Source: Tabrizicola sp. (lineage in GTDB: Bacteria > Pseudomonadota > Alphaproteobacteria > Rhodobacterales > Rhodobacteraceae). Taken from it: a DNA stretch of 64,000 nt. Below, in pieces: positions 38,739 through 49,467 of this stretch; the first letter of the stretch is position 1, and each line of letters opens with the position of its first letter. The DNA is taken from assembly GCF_016792905.1 (NCBI RefSeq), contig NZ_JAEULP010000088.1:115929-179928 (forward strand), given 5' to 3'. The notes under the pieces were generated by a model. That model was not told the DNA's origin and did no database searches. It was given only the letters and a program-made list of their open reading frames with translations. A program made the translations under genes and the position numbers.

Positions 38739-39134
38739 ATGGGCTTCCTTCTTCGCTGGCTTGGCGCGTTCCTCCTTCTCGCCGCGATCTTCAACCCGAC
38801 CGACTGGAACTTCGTCCGCTGGGCGCAGTCCTCATGGGGGGCGCAAACCTCGCTGGTCGTCTTCACCGGCCTGATCCTTGCCGTCGCGGCCATGGTCTAC
38901 CTCGTCGCCACCATGCGCTCGATCGGCGTGCTTGGCGCGATCATCATCGCCGCGATCTTCGGCGCCGGGCTCTGGGTGCTGACCGACTGGGGCCTTCTCG
39001 GCCTCGACAATTCCAGCCTGAACACCTGGCTCGGCATCTTGGTCCTGTCGCTGATTCTCGGCATCGGCATGTCCTGGTCGATCCTGCGCCAGCGCCTGTC
39101 GGGCCAGCAGACCACGGACGAGGTCGATGGCTGA
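38739..39134 (+). CDS. Conserved small membrane protein (possibly DUF6524)
   Basis: 131-residue protein with four hydrophobic segments: LLRWLGAFLLLAAIFNP, TSLVVFTGLILAVAAMVYL, LGAIIIAAIFGAGLWVL and LGILVLSLILGIGMSWSIL. The pattern may correspond to DUF6524 proteins of Rhodobacterales; this is from memory and not certain. It ends 8 bases inside the next gene, a VOC protein. Confidence 0.78.
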   Translation: MGFLLRWLGAFLLLAAIFNPTDWNFVRWAQSSWGAQTSLVVFTGLILAVAAMVYLVATMRSIGVLGAIIIAAIFGAGLWVLTDWGLLGLDNSSLNTWLGILVLSLILGIGMSWSILRQRLSGQQTTDEVDG

Positions 39135-39513
39135 GACCTTCCTCTACCTTACCCTCGGCAGCAACGACATTGCCCGCTCCGCCCGCTTCTACGATGCCGC
39201 ACTTGCGCCCCTTGGCCTTGTCCGCCGCGCGACGGAGGATGACGAAATCGGCTACGGCCTGCCCGATGACCGTCGCACCAGGCTCTGGATCACGCGCCCC
39301 TTCGATGGCAGGCCCGCGACGGTCGGCAACGGTTCCATGCCCGCCTTCGTCGCACCCGGTCGGGACGCAGTGAAGGCCTTCCACCGCGCCGCCCTCGCGC
39401 ATGGCGGCAGCGACGAAGGCGGGCCCGGCCTGCGACCCTTCGGCCCCTCCTTCTTCGCGGCTTATGTCCGCGATCCCGACGGCAACAAGCTCTCCGCCGT
39501 CCACGAGGGCTGA
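39127..39513 (+). CDS. VOC family protein
   Basis: 128-residue VOC/glyoxalase-fold protein: FLYLTLGSNDIARSARFYDA at the start, LWITRPFDGRPATVGNG in the middle and AAYVRDPDGNKLSAVHEG at the end. The layout is that of glyoxalase-like proteins of unknown substrate. It overlaps the preceding membrane-protein gene by 8 bases. Confidence 0.85.
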   Translation: MAETFLYLTLGSNDIARSARFYDAALAPLGLVRRATEDDEIGYGLPDDRRTRLWITRPFDGRPATVGNGSMPAFVAPGRDAVKAFHRAALAHGGSDEGGPGLRPFGPSFFAAYVRDPDGNKLSAVHEG

Positions 39514-39525
39514 GCCGCGTTTTCC

Positions 39526-39626
39526 CCTTGGCCGAAATATCCCCGCCGGAGGCATCGACGCGCGGCAGGCCGGGCGTCTGGTCCGCGGTAGCGCCGCCCG
39601 AGGGGCTCGATGCCCCGAGGGCGGCT
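39526..39626. repeat. Dispersed intergenic motif, copy C, and interrupted hairpin before secG
   Basis: CCTTGGCCGAAATATCCCCG with GCCGGAGG resembles copies at 16827 and 31364. A hairpin follows: GCCGCCC-GA-GGGGC (39593-39606) pairs with GCCCC-GA-GGGCGGC (39612-39625), interrupted by a tandem GA/GA mismatch. Confidence 0.5.
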
Positions 39627-39707
39627 CCCCCGCCGGGAACCCTTGCGCCCCGGCCCCCTTCCGCCTAGATAGGCGCGTCAGCCGCCAGAAGCCCGCCGGA
39701 GCCTGCC

Positions 39708-40112
39708 TTGGAAAACGTCGTCCTCACCATCCACCTGATCCTCGCGCTCCTTCTCATCGGCGTGGTGCTCCTGCAGCGCTCCGAAGGTGGCGGGCTCGGC
39801 ATGGGTGGCGGCGGCGGCACGATGTCCGCCCGGGGCGCGGCCACGGCGCTGACCAAGCTGACCTGGATCTTCGCCTTGGCCTTCATCGTCACCTCGATCA
39901 CCCTGACCATCCTGTCCGCCCGCGGCGGTGATGTCGGCTCGGTGGTCGACACCGCGACGACCGATGCCGCGACCGAGGCTCCGGCGACCGAAGCCCCGGC
40001 CACGACCGGCGGCGGGCTTGCCGGGACCGACCTGACGCTGCCCGGCACCGCCACGGCGCCTGCCGCCCCGCCTCCGGCCGATGCGCCCGCCGCACCGCCC
40101 GCCAATCCCTGA
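39708..40112 (+). CDS. secG: Preprotein translocase subunit SecG
   Basis: 134-residue component of the SecYEG channel. Two membrane helices (VVLTIHLILALLLIGVVLLQ and LTWIFALAFIVTSITLTIL) flank the conserved RSEGGGLGMGGGGGTMSARG loop. A long Ala/Pro/Thr tail follows, common in Rhodobacterales. The start is TTG at 39708 with GGAG six bases upstream; no ATG fits. It is upstream of pyrG, which has its own promoter. Confidence 0.9.
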   Translation: MENVVLTIHLILALLLIGVVLLQRSEGGGLGMGGGGGTMSARGAATALTKLTWIFALAFIVTSITLTILSARGGDVGSVVDTATTDAATEAPATEAPATTGGGLAGTDLTLPGTATAPAAPPPADAPAAPPANP

Positions 40113-40167
40113 TCCCACAACTGCTTGCCTGCCCTCCGACCGTGCCCGCATGATCTAGCGGGGGGCG

Positions 40168-40196
40168 TTGCCTATTCCAGCGGGAGTCGCTATATC
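40168..40196 (+). promoter_or_regulatory. pyrG promoter (TTGCCT-N17-TATATC)
   Basis: -35 TTGCCT at 40168-40173 and -10 TATATC at 40191-40196 are spaced by 17 bases. The -35 hexamer is identical to that of the SOS promoter at 20273. Transcription would begin near 40203, about 59 bases before the TTG start of pyrG. Confidence 0.55.
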
Positions 40197-40256
40197 TCGA
40201 CTCCCGTGGTGCCGCGATTCCACCTGTCCCGAATCGCGCTCAATGACACGGGAGTC
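40181..40256 (+). promoter_or_regulatory. pyrG leader: palindromic operator and alternative stems
   Basis: CGGGAGTCG (40181-40189) and CGACTCCCG (40198-40206) form a 9-base inverted repeat around the -10. The right arm can also pair as GACTCCCGTG (40199-40208) with CACGGGAGTC (40247-40256), which holds the Shine-Dalgarno GGGAG. An 8-base stem CGCGATTC/GAATCGCG (40213-40220 with 40231-40238) lies between. So the same sequence recurs three times and could act as a repressor operator, as an RNA switch, or both. Confidence 0.6.
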
Positions 40257-40261
40257 CCGCC

Positions 40262-41905
<1,644 letters not shown>

Positions 41906-41961
41906 GAAGGGCACACCCTTTCGGCGCCATCGGTGTGGGTGCGCTACAGCGCACCGCCGCC

Positions 41962-43380
41962 TCACAACACCGGCCCCATGATCGCCAGCGCGTTGTTGGT
42001 TAGCCTCCGACCGATCCCCCAGGCCGCCACCTCCTCCAGCGTGACCTGCCGCGATTGGGCCAGGAACTCCTCCTGCCGGGCGCGCATCGCCGCGGTGGCG
42101 GCCGGGTCGACCAAGAGGATGTTGTTCTCGTAGTTCAGGTCGAAACTGCGCCGGTCCATGTTGGCCGAGCCGATCAGGGTGATCTCGCCATCCAGCGTCA
42201 GGGTCTTGGCGTGCAGAAGGCCCGGCAGAAATTCGTGCAAGCGCACGCCCGCCTCAAGGAAGCTCTCGTAATGGCTGCGGCTGGCGGCCCCCACCGCGAA
42301 ATCGTCGTTGCGCGCGGGCAGGATCAGCGTGACCTCAACCCCCCGGTTCGCCGCCGCGCAGATCGCCGCCTGCAGGGCCTGGGTCGGCACATAATAGGGC
42401 GTGGTGATGAAGAGGCTCTTCTCGGCAGCGAAGATCAGGCTGGTGAACATCTCGGGCATGGCGGCATCGCGGAAGGTCGGGCCCGTCGCCACCACCTGCG
42501 CCACGAAACCCGGCCCCGGCGGCTCGGCCGGTGCCCGCAGGATCGCGGTGATGTCATCGCCGCCGTTCCCCATCCAGTCGCTGGCGAAAAGATGCTGGTT
42601 CTGCCGCACCACCGGGCCAGTGAACCGCATCACCGTATCCACCCAGGGGGCGAACCGCGCTTTCGGCAGGAAAGCGGGGTCGGCGCAGTTCTGGCTGCCG
42701 CAATAGGTGACGCGGTTGTCGATCACCAGGATCTTGCGGTGATTGCGCAGGTCGATCCGCCCGTTCAGCATCCGCAGCAGCGGATTGCCGACCGGCAGGG
42801 CGATCCGGGTCTGCGCCCCGGCCTCGGCCATCTGCCGCCAAAGCTTGGTCTTCGTGAATTGGCGCGAGCCGATGTCATCGACCATCACCCGGCAGGCCAC
42901 GCCCCGCGCGGCCGCCCGCATGACCGCCTCGGCCATCCGCGTGCCGTTGCCATCATCCAGCCAGATGTAGAAGACCAGATGCACATGATCCACGGCGCCG
43001 TCGATGTCGGCCACCATGCCGGTGATCGCCGCATCCGAACCGGCCATCAGCTGCATCGCATTGCCGCCGGTCGGAGCATAGCCGGAGATCGACTGCCCGA
43101 CCCGCAGCATCGCCCGCGCCGTCGTCGACAGTCGGCCATCATCCGGCAGGGCGGCGGCCTCGGGGCGCGGCAGGTCGGCGAAGGTGCGCTGCATGGTCCT
43201 GATCCGCCACCGGCCAATGCTCGTCTGCCCGAGAAGCAGATAGGCCAGCGCGCCGAGATAGGGCAGCGTCACCACGATCAAGAGCCAGGCCGCGCGGGTT
43301 TCCGGCTGGCGATGGCGCCGCAGAAGGATGTGGGCCGACACCAGAAGCGCAAAGGCGATGTGAAGCAGGATGGCGATCAT
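41962..43380 (-). CDS. cls: Cardiolipin synthase (phospholipase D family)
   Basis: 472-residue membrane enzyme with two N-terminal hydrophobic segments (AILLHIAFALLVSAHILL and AAWLLIVVTLPYLGALAYLL) and two HKD catalytic motifs: NHRKILVIDN around residue 215 and LLHAKTLTLDG plus SANMDRRS around residues 395-420. It condenses phosphatidylglycerol to cardiolipin in known relatives. It converges with pyrG across 56 bases. Confidence 0.9.
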   Translation of the reverse strand: MIAILLHIAFALLVSAHILLRRHRQPETRAAWLLIVVTLPYLGALAYLLLGQTSIGRWRIRTMQRTFADLPRPEAAALPDDGRLSTTARAMLRVGQSISGYAPTGGNAMQLMAGSDAAITGMVADIDGAVDHVHLVFYIWLDDGNGTRMAEAVMRAAARGVACRVMVDDIGSRQFTKTKLWRQMAEAGAQTRIALPVGNPLLRMLNGRIDLRNHRKILVIDNRVTYCGSQNCADPAFLPKARFAPWVDTVMRFTGPVVRQNQHLFASDWMGNGGDDITAILRAPAEPPGPGFVAQVVATGPTFRDAAMPEMFTSLIFAAEKSLFITTPYYVPTQALQAAICAAANRGVEVTLILPARNDDFAVGAASRSHYESFLEAGVRLHEFLPGLLHAKTLTLDGEITLIGSANMDRRSFDLNYENNILLVDPAATAAMRARQEEFLAQSRQVTLEEVAAWGIGRRLTNNALAIMGPVL

Positions 43381-43458
43381 GCGAACCTCGGAACATCCGG
43401 CACGACGGTGAAACCGGCGGCCACAGGCGGTCGGCGTGGCCCGGCCTTCGCCCGTGCC

Positions 43459-43926
43459 TTACCACAGGCAGACTGCGACAGTCCCATCCTCGCGCGACAG
43501 CCACAACCCCTCGGGTGCGGCCACGAACCAGCGAACCTCGCCCAACGCCTTCAGGTAAGCCGCCTCCCGTTCCATCCGGTCCGGCTCGACGCAGGCCATC
43601 TCCGTCACAGCGAGCGGTCCGAAGACCAGTTCGCCCGCGTCCATCTCTGCCGTTCCCGTGAAGCGGTTGCAGCCGGTGGTTCCGGTGACCGTGCCGTCAA
43701 AGCCGATCTTGAGCGACAGGCCCGCGTCCTCGGGCACCGGTACCCCGTCGATCAGCAGCGGCACCCAGATCAGGTCGGCGATCCGTCCGACCGAGATCGA
43801 GACGCCGCCCTCCAGCCCCGGATCGCCACCGTCGAAACGCGGGGGCTCGGGCTGGTTGCAGGCCAGCGCAAGGGCGGGGTTCAGGGCAAGACCGGCGATC
43901 AGGGAAAGGGCAACAAGGCGGTCCAT
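43459..43926 (-). CDS. Secreted META/HslJ-domain protein
   Basis: 155-residue protein with a signal peptide (MDRLVALSLIAGLALNPALA) and a META-type domain: DGTVTGTTGCNRFTGTAEMD and FGPLAVTEMACVEPDRME match the GCN-x-F...T-x-M-AC pattern of HslJ-like proteins. The function of META domains is unclear; some relate to heat shock or novobiocin tolerance. ATG 43926 is the first codon that gives a signal peptide. Confidence 0.82.
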   Translation of the reverse strand: MDRLVALSLIAGLALNPALALACNQPEPPRFDGGDPGLEGGVSISVGRIADLIWVPLLIDGVPVPEDAGLSLKIGFDGTVTGTTGCNRFTGTAEMDAGELVFGPLAVTEMACVEPDRMEREAAYLKALGEVRWFVAAPEGLWLSREDGTVAVCLW

Positions 43927-44105
43927 CACGACACTCCGGCGGTTGTGGGCCGATCCTGCCACCCGGACGCGCCCCTGCCAAGACAGGTCTTCCCGACCGA
44001 AAGCAAGGGCCGGGGCCCTTGCGGCCCCCGCCCGACGTTAACACGGCACATCAAGTTCGGCCCGCAGGCTCCTGACTTTTCAAGGCAAGCGTGGAGCCGT
44101 CTTGA

Positions 44106-44765
44106 TCAGCCCAGCATTCCCACCACCATCGGCTCCACCTGATGCCAGCCCTCCCACATCATCTTCAGCGCGACGTAGAGGATGATCAGAAGCCCGACAT
44201 AGGCGATCCAGCGGTGCTTGTTCAGAAGGCTGGCGATCCAGCTCGCCGCAAGCCCCATCAGCGCGACCGACAGGATCAGGCCGATGATCAGCACGGTCGG
44301 GTGCCCATGCGCGGCCCCGGCGACGGCCAGCACGTTGTCGAGGCTCATCGAGACGTCGGCCACGACGATCTGCGTCGCGGCCTGGGCGAAGGTCTTGCGC
44401 GGGGCGCCCCCCGCCACGGTCCCGTCGGCGTTCAGGTCGGATTCGGCCAGCGCCTCGACGGCGGCATCTGCAGCCTGGTGCGTGGTGGACAACTCGCGCC
44501 ACATCTTCCAGCACACCCACAGAAGCAGGATGCCACCCGCCAGAAGCAGCCCGGCGATGGCCAGAAGCTGCGTCGTGACCAGCGCAAAGCCGATCCGCAT
44601 GACGGTGGCGGCGATGATGCCGACCAGGATCGCCTTGGCCCGCTGTTCTTTCGGCAAGCCCGCAGCGGCAAGACCGATGACGATGGCATTGTCGCCCGCG
44701 AGCACCAGGTCGATCCCGATGACCTGCATCAGGGCAAGGAAGCCTGCGTAAGTGAAAATCTCCAT
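44106..44765 (-). CDS. TerC family integral membrane protein
   Basis: 219-residue protein with about seven hydrophobic segments and the TerC hallmarks IDLVLAGDNAIVIGLA and VVADVSMSLDNVLAVAGAA, whose acidic residues lie in membrane helices. Some TerC members export manganese or other metals. ATG 44765 begins MEIFTYAGF. Upstream codons in frame lie in the divergent spacer with rlmJ. Confidence 0.88.
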   Translation of the reverse strand: MEIFTYAGFLALMQVIGIDLVLAGDNAIVIGLAAAGLPKEQRAKAILVGIIAATVMRIGFALVTTQLLAIAGLLLAGGILLLWVCWKMWRELSTTHQAADAAVEALAESDLNADGTVAGGAPRKTFAQAATQIVVADVSMSLDNVLAVAGAAHGHPTVLIIGLILSVALMGLAASWIASLLNKHRWIAYVGLLIILYVALKMMWEGWHQVEPMVVGMLG

Positions 44766-44924
44766 TCCGTCCCATCCATCCGTTGCGGTGTGCGTGGCCG
44801 GGCCCTGAAGGAGCTCTTCGTGCCAATGACCGGGCAGATAGGCGCGGAAGCACGGCGCCGCAAGTCTGCAACCGGCAAATACTTTGCCTTGCCCCGGCGG
44901 GCCGCGACCGGTTAGGGCTGGCCC

Positions 44925-45704
44925 ATGCTGTCGTACCAACATCTCTACCACGCCGGGAATCTGGCCGATGTGCAGAAGCACGCGGTGCTGGCCTGGGTGC
45001 TGGACTACCTGACCCGCAAGGACAAACCGCTGACCTATATCGAGACCCATGCCGGGCGCGGGGTCTATGATCTGTCGGCCGATGAGGCGGTGAAGACCGG
45101 TGAGGCGGCGGCGGGCATCGCACTGGCCGAGCGGCTATTTCCGGCCGACCACCCCTACCGGCAGCGGCTGGACGAGGCGCGGGCGGGTTATGGGTCGCAG
45201 GCTTATCCCGGTTCACCCCTGATCGCGGCCCTCGGGCTGCGCGAGACGGACACGATCCACCTGGCCGAGCTGCACCCGCAGGAGTTCGCGGCCCTGAAAG
45301 CGGCGGCGAAGGACTGGGGGGCGCATGTCCACCAGAAGGACGGGTTCGAGCTGGTGCTGGCGCTCACGCCCCCCACCCCACGCCGGGGGCTGATGCTGAT
45401 CGACCCCTCCTGGGAGGTGAAGGCCGACTACGAGGCGATCCCGCGCCACATGGCCAACATCCACCGCAAATGGAACGTCGGCATCCTGGTCCTGTGGTAT
45501 CCGCTTCTGAAGGGCGGCGCGCATGGCCCGATGCTGACGGCGCTGGCAGCGGCTTTCCCCGAGGGCCTGCGCCACGAGGTCCGTTTCCCCCCCGCCCGCG
45601 AGGGGCACCGGATGGAGGGTTCCGGCCTTTTCGTCGTCAACCCGCCCTATGGTCTGGCCGAAGAAACCGCCCGGCTGACCGCGATGTTCAAGGAGCTGCG
45701 ATGA
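44925..45704 (+). CDS. rlmJ: 23S rRNA (adenine(2030)-N6)-methyltransferase
   Basis: 259-residue SAM-dependent methyltransferase. MLSYQHLYHAGNLADVQKHA is the conserved N-terminus, YIETHAGRGVYDL the SAM-binding motif and LMLIDPSWEVKADY the catalytic DPP-like motif IV (here DPSWE). The C-terminal GSGLFVVNPPYGL completes the family pattern. It overlaps the next gene by 4 bases (ATGA). Confidence 0.9.
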   Translation: MLSYQHLYHAGNLADVQKHAVLAWVLDYLTRKDKPLTYIETHAGRGVYDLSADEAVKTGEAAAGIALAERLFPADHPYRQRLDEARAGYGSQAYPGSPLIAALGLRETDTIHLAELHPQEFAALKAAAKDWGAHVHQKDGFELVLALTPPTPRRGLMLIDPSWEVKADYEAIPRHMANIHRKWNVGILVLWYPLLKGGAHGPMLTALAAAFPEGLRHEVRFPPAREGHRMEGSGLFVVNPPYGLAEETARLTAMFKELR

Positions 45705-46585
45705 TCGCTTTTCACACGCTGGATGTGTTCACCGAAACGCCCTTCGCCGGCAATCCGCTGGCGGTGGTTCTGGGGGCAGACGGCTTGACCCCGGCGCAGA
45801 TGCAGGCCATCGCGCGCGAGTTCAACCTGTCCGAGACGATCTTCGTCATGGCCCCGCGCGACCCTGCCCATACCGCCCGGGTCCGCATCTTCTTCCCGAC
45901 CGCCGAGATTCCCTTCGCCGGGCACCCGACCATCGGCTGCGCTATCCTGTTGGCGGAGGAGGCGCATCAGGGCGACTTCTCCACCACGATCACGCTGGAG
46001 GAAGAGGCGGGTCTGGTTCCTGTCACCGTCACCCGGCAAGGCAGCAGGATCAGCGCGGAACTGACCGCGCCGGTTGTCCCCTACCCCGCTGGCGGCACAC
46101 CGGACACGGTGCTTCTGGCCGCGGCGCTGGACCTTGCCCCGGACGACCTTGGCCCCCATGCCCCCGGCGTGCATGAGGGTGGCCCGCGCTTCCTGTACGC
46201 CCCGCTTGCCAGCCTGGACGCGCTGGCCCGCGCCCGGGTGGTCGAGCCGCACTGGTCGCGGCTGATCGCCGCCCATGGCGTCGACAGCGCCTATCTTTAT
46301 GCGAAGGCAACGGACTGCGACTATCGCGCGCGAATGTACAGCCCGACGGCGGGCATCCCGGAGGACCCGGCCACCGGCTCGGCCAGCGCGATCCTTGCCG
46401 CGCAGCTTCTGGCCAATGGCGCGGTGCCGGAGGGAACCACCCGGCTGACCCTGCACCAGGGAGTGGAAATGGGCCGCCCCTCCGCCCTGCACCTCACCAT
46501 CGAGGCCACAGGCGACGCGCTGACCGCCGTCCGCATCGCGGGCAGCGCGGTGCGGATCGGCGAGGGGCGGCTCACGCCACCCTGA
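45701..46585 (+). CDS. PhzF family isomerase-like protein
   Basis: 294-residue protein of the PhzF family (diaminopimelate-epimerase fold). FHTLDVFTETPFAGNPLAVV begins the first domain, with the family's Glu in FNLSETIFV; IPFAGHPTIG and the second-half EDPATGSASAIL are signature motifs. Most family members have no known substrate. It is coupled to rlmJ, without an obvious functional tie. Confidence 0.88.
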   Translation: MIAFHTLDVFTETPFAGNPLAVVLGADGLTPAQMQAIAREFNLSETIFVMAPRDPAHTARVRIFFPTAEIPFAGHPTIGCAILLAEEAHQGDFSTTITLEEEAGLVPVTVTRQGSRISAELTAPVVPYPAGGTPDTVLLAAALDLAPDDLGPHAPGVHEGGPRFLYAPLASLDALARARVVEPHWSRLIAAHGVDSAYLYAKATDCDYRARMYSPTAGIPEDPATGSASAILAAQLLANGAVPEGTTRLTLHQGVEMGRPSALHLTIEATGDALTAVRIAGSAVRIGEGRLTPP

Positions 46586-46631
46586 TCGAGCGGGGCTTCC
46601 CTTGTGACTGGCGCGGGCATAGCTTGCCCCC

Positions 46632-47069
46632 ATGTTCGGTGATCTCCTCCGCCAGCTCCTGGCCCCCGCCCCGCACCGCCTGCCCGAGCCCGATGCCCGG
46701 CTGGCGCTGGCCGCCCTCCTGGTCCGCGTCGCCCGCAGCGACGGGCTCTACGCCGCCGAAGAGGTGGAACGGATCGACCGGGTGCTGGCGCATCGCCACG
46801 GGCTTGATCCCTTCGCCGCCGCGAAACTGCGCAGCGAGGCCGAGGATCTGGAACGCGAGGCACCGGACACTGTCCGCTTCACCCGCGCCCTGAAGGACGC
46901 GGTGGCGCTGGAAGACCGGGCCGACCTGATGACCGCCCTCTGGTCGGTGGCACTGGCGGACGGCCTGCGCGAGGCGCATGAAGACCGGCTGATGCGGCTG
47001 GTCGCAAACCTTCTGGGGCTGACCGACGTGGATTCGGCTTTGGCGCGGCAAAAGGCGGAACGGGAATGA
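46632..47069 (+). CDS. TerB-fold protein
   Basis: 145-residue all-helical protein of the TerB/DjlA-N type. RLALAALLVRVARSDGLYAAEEVERI (two helices with an acidic DGxxxxxE motif, positions about 25-50) and a second copy LMTALWSVALADGLREAHED are typical; the acidic residues can bind metal. It overlaps the next gene (ATGA) and may act with it. Confidence 0.83.
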   Translation: MFGDLLRQLLAPAPHRLPEPDARLALAALLVRVARSDGLYAAEEVERIDRVLAHRHGLDPFAAAKLRSEAEDLEREAPDTVRFTRALKDAVALEDRADLMTALWSVALADGLREAHEDRLMRLVANLLGLTDVDSALARQKAERE

Positions 47070-47836
47070 TCGCCAGCCTCGGCATGTATGACTTCGGCCC
47101 GGCGCAGGCCGCGAATGACCGGCTTTGGGCGCTGGTCCGCGATGGTCTGCGCACCCGGGGGATCGCCGCCCCGGAAACCCTGACCCGGGGCGAACATGCC
47201 TATTGGGATGCATGGCAATCTCCCCACCTGATCCTGTCGCAGACCTGCGGCTATCCGTTCCGCGCCCGGCTGCACGACCGCGTCACCTATGTCGGAACCC
47301 CGGACTACGGGGTCGATGGCTGCCCGCCGGGCTATTACCGGTCCGTCTTCGTCGCCCGCGCCGATGACCCGCGCGAGACGCTGGCCGACTTCGACGGCGC
47401 CCGCTTCGCCTATAACGAGGCGCTGTCCCAGTCCGGCTGGGCCGCGCCGCAGACCCATGCGGCGAAGCTGGGCATCCGCCTGCCCCCCACGCTGCAATCC
47501 GGCGGGCACCGTTTGTCGGCCCTCGCCGTGGCCGAGGGTCGTGCCGACATCGCCGCGCTCGATGCCGTCACCCATGCGATGCTGCGCGAGGTGGAGCCGC
47601 AGGTGGCCGCCCTGCGCGTCCTTGCCCTGACCGACCCGACGCCCGGCCTGCCCTATATCAGCGCCGCAAGTCAGGACCCCGAACCGGTCTTCGACGCCCT
47701 GGCCGAGGCCATCGCCGCCCTCTCCGCCCCCGATCGCACCAAGCTGCGGCTTAAGGGACTGGTCCGCATCCCGCGCGAAACCTATCTCGCGGTGCCCAAT
47801 CCGCCATCGCCCGAGCAGATTGCCGCGGCCGGGTGA
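47066..47836 (+). CDS. PhnD/SsuA/transferrin-like binding-fold protein without signal peptide
   Basis: 256-residue protein with the fold pattern of phosphonate/nitrate-type substrate-binding proteins: IASLGMYDFGPAQAANDRLW at the start, DFDGARFAYNEALSQSGWAA in the middle and ALAVAEGRADIAALDAVTHA later. No signal peptide is present, so a cytoplasmic or non-transport role is likely. It overlaps terB upstream and is 105 bases before the amine/amino-acid ABC operon, whose components are of a different family. Confidence 0.78.
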   Translation: MIASLGMYDFGPAQAANDRLWALVRDGLRTRGIAAPETLTRGEHAYWDAWQSPHLILSQTCGYPFRARLHDRVTYVGTPDYGVDGCPPGYYRSVFVARADDPRETLADFDGARFAYNEALSQSGWAAPQTHAAKLGIRLPPTLQSGGHRLSALAVAEGRADIAALDAVTHAMLREVEPQVAALRVLALTDPTPGLPYISAASQDPEPVFDALAEAIAALSAPDRTKLRLKGLVRIPRETYLAVPNPPSPEQIAAAG

Positions 47837-47941
47837 TCAGATTGCCCGCGACACAGGGCCTGAACGGCTGATTCAACGTTGCAATGATGCAAAATCTCGG
47901 TCCTACTGCCGGACCAACCGACCCTCGTGACCAGAAGACCC

Positions 47942-48724
47942 ATGCCCGACCCAAGCCCCGACATCCCGGTCATCGACATCCATGACCTGCACAAGAGCTA
48001 CGGCCAGCTTGAGGTCCTGAAAGGCGTCGATCTGAAGGCCCCCCGCGGCCATGTCGTGTCGCTGATCGGCTCCTCGGGCTCGGGGAAATCCACGCTCCTG
48101 CGCTGCTGCAATCTCCTGGAGGACAGCCAGCAGGGCGAGATCCGGTTCGAGGGCGAGGCCGTGCGCTGGAAGGGCGAAGGCCTGCACCGCCATCCCGCCG
48201 ACCGGGACCAGGTGACGCGCATCCGCACCAACCTGTCGATGGTGTTCCAGCAGTTCAACCTCTGGTCCCACCTGACCATCCTGCAGAACGTGATGGAAGC
48301 GCCCGTCCATGTGTTGAAGCGCGACCCGAAAGAGGTCGAGGAGAAGGCCCGCCACTACCTTGCCAAGGTCGGCATTGTCGAGAAATGCGATGCCTGGCCT
48401 GCCCAGCTCTCCGGCGGCCAGCAACAGCGCGCGGCCATCGCGCGCGCGCTCTGCATGGAACCCCGCGCGCTTCTGTTCGACGAACCCACTTCCGCGCTCG
48501 ACCCCGAACTGGAACAGGAAGTCGTCCGCGTGATCAAGGCGCTCGCCGATGAGGGCCGGACCATGCTCCTCGTGACGCATGACATGAAGCTTGCGGCCGA
48601 TTGCTCGGACCATGTCATCTTCCTGCACCAGGGCAAGATCGAGGAGCAGGGTCCTCCGGCGAGCCTCTTTGGCAATCCGCAGAGCGACCGGTTGCGCGGT
48701 TTCCTGTCGGCAACGGCCGCCTGA
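47942..48724 (+). CDS. Polar amino acid-type ABC transporter ATP-binding protein
   Basis: 260-residue ATPase of the HisP/GlnQ group: [20 protein letters not shown], Walker [31 protein letters not shown], signature [15 protein letters not shown] and Walker [12 protein letters not shown]. It opens an operon with two binding proteins and two permeases, then the glutamine-synthetase cluster. ATG 47942 is used; the upstream GTG 47927 is less likely. Its stop overlaps the next start (TGATG). Confidence 0.92.
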   Translation: MPDPSPDIPVIDIHDLHKSYGQLEVLKGVDLKAPRGHVVSLIGSSGSGKSTLLRCCNLLEDSQQGEIRFEGEAVRWKGEGLHRHPADRDQVTRIRTNLSMVFQQFNLWSHLTILQNVMEAPVHVLKRDPKEVEEKARHYLAKVGIVEKCDAWPAQLSGGQQQRAAIARALCMEPRALLFDEPTSALDPELEQEVVRVIKALADEGRTMLLVTHDMKLAADCSDHVIFLHQGKIEEQGPPASLFGNPQSDRLRGFLSATAA

Positions 48725-49431
48725 TGCCTTGCGCCGGCGCTATTGCGACCGCCGTGACCGGAATTATCCTGGCGACGACCGATCCGATCATCGTCGGCAC
48801 TGACGCGCCCTTCCCGCAGTATACCTATATCGACGATGCCGGGCAGATCACCGGCTTCGAACGCGACCTGATGGACGAGATCTGCCACCGCGCGGTCATG
48901 ACCTGTTCCTGGGAACTGGCGAATTTCGACCAGCTTCTCCCCGGCGTCATGTCGGGGCAGTTCGACGTGGTCCTCGGCGGGATCGCCGTGACCGATGAAC
49001 GCCGCGCGCTTGTCGACTTCACCCAGACCTACCATGGCACCGATCCCGAGGAATGGTACATCGGCGCCCCCGGCGCCCCCGGACCCGCGGCAGCGCTGAC
49101 GGCGGTCCAGTCCGGTACCGTGCAGGAGGCGCATCTGCGCGACATGGGCTACCGCCATCTCTCCTTCTCGACCGAACCCGAGGTGCTGGAAGCGCTGATC
49201 TCGGGCAAGGTCGACCTCGCCCTCGGCCCGTTCCAGACCCGCGCCGACATTCGCGATTTTGTCGCAGAGCATGGCCTTGACTATGTCTATTCTGAACTGA
49301 TCCTTGATGACGGCGTGGGCATGGCCGTCTGCAAGGGCAATGCCGAGCTGCTTGCGACGCTGAACTCGGCCCTCGATGCCATACGCAGCGACGGAACGCT
49401 TGCAAGCCTGGAGAACCGCTGGTTCGAATGA
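48724..49431 (+). CDS. Solute-binding protein, family 3 (first of two)
   Basis: 235-residue type 3 solute-binding protein: [60 protein letters not shown]. The N-terminus ([20 protein letters not shown]) is a weak signal peptide without positive charge, so export is uncertain. It overlaps the ATPase stop. A second, better-formed binding protein follows, so this one may widen substrate range or serve as a sensor. Confidence 0.85.
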   Translation: MPCAGAIATAVTGIILATTDPIIVGTDAPFPQYTYIDDAGQITGFERDLMDEICHRAVMTCSWELANFDQLLPGVMSGQFDVVLGGIAVTDERRALVDFTQTYHGTDPEEWYIGAPGAPGPAAALTAVQSGTVQEAHLRDMGYRHLSFSTEPEVLEALISGKVDLALGPFQTRADIRDFVAEHGLDYVYSELILDDGVGMAVCKGNAELLATLNSALDAIRSDGTLASLENRWFE

Positions 49432-49467
49432 AGCGCATCAACCATCCAACGTTAAGGGAGACAAAGG

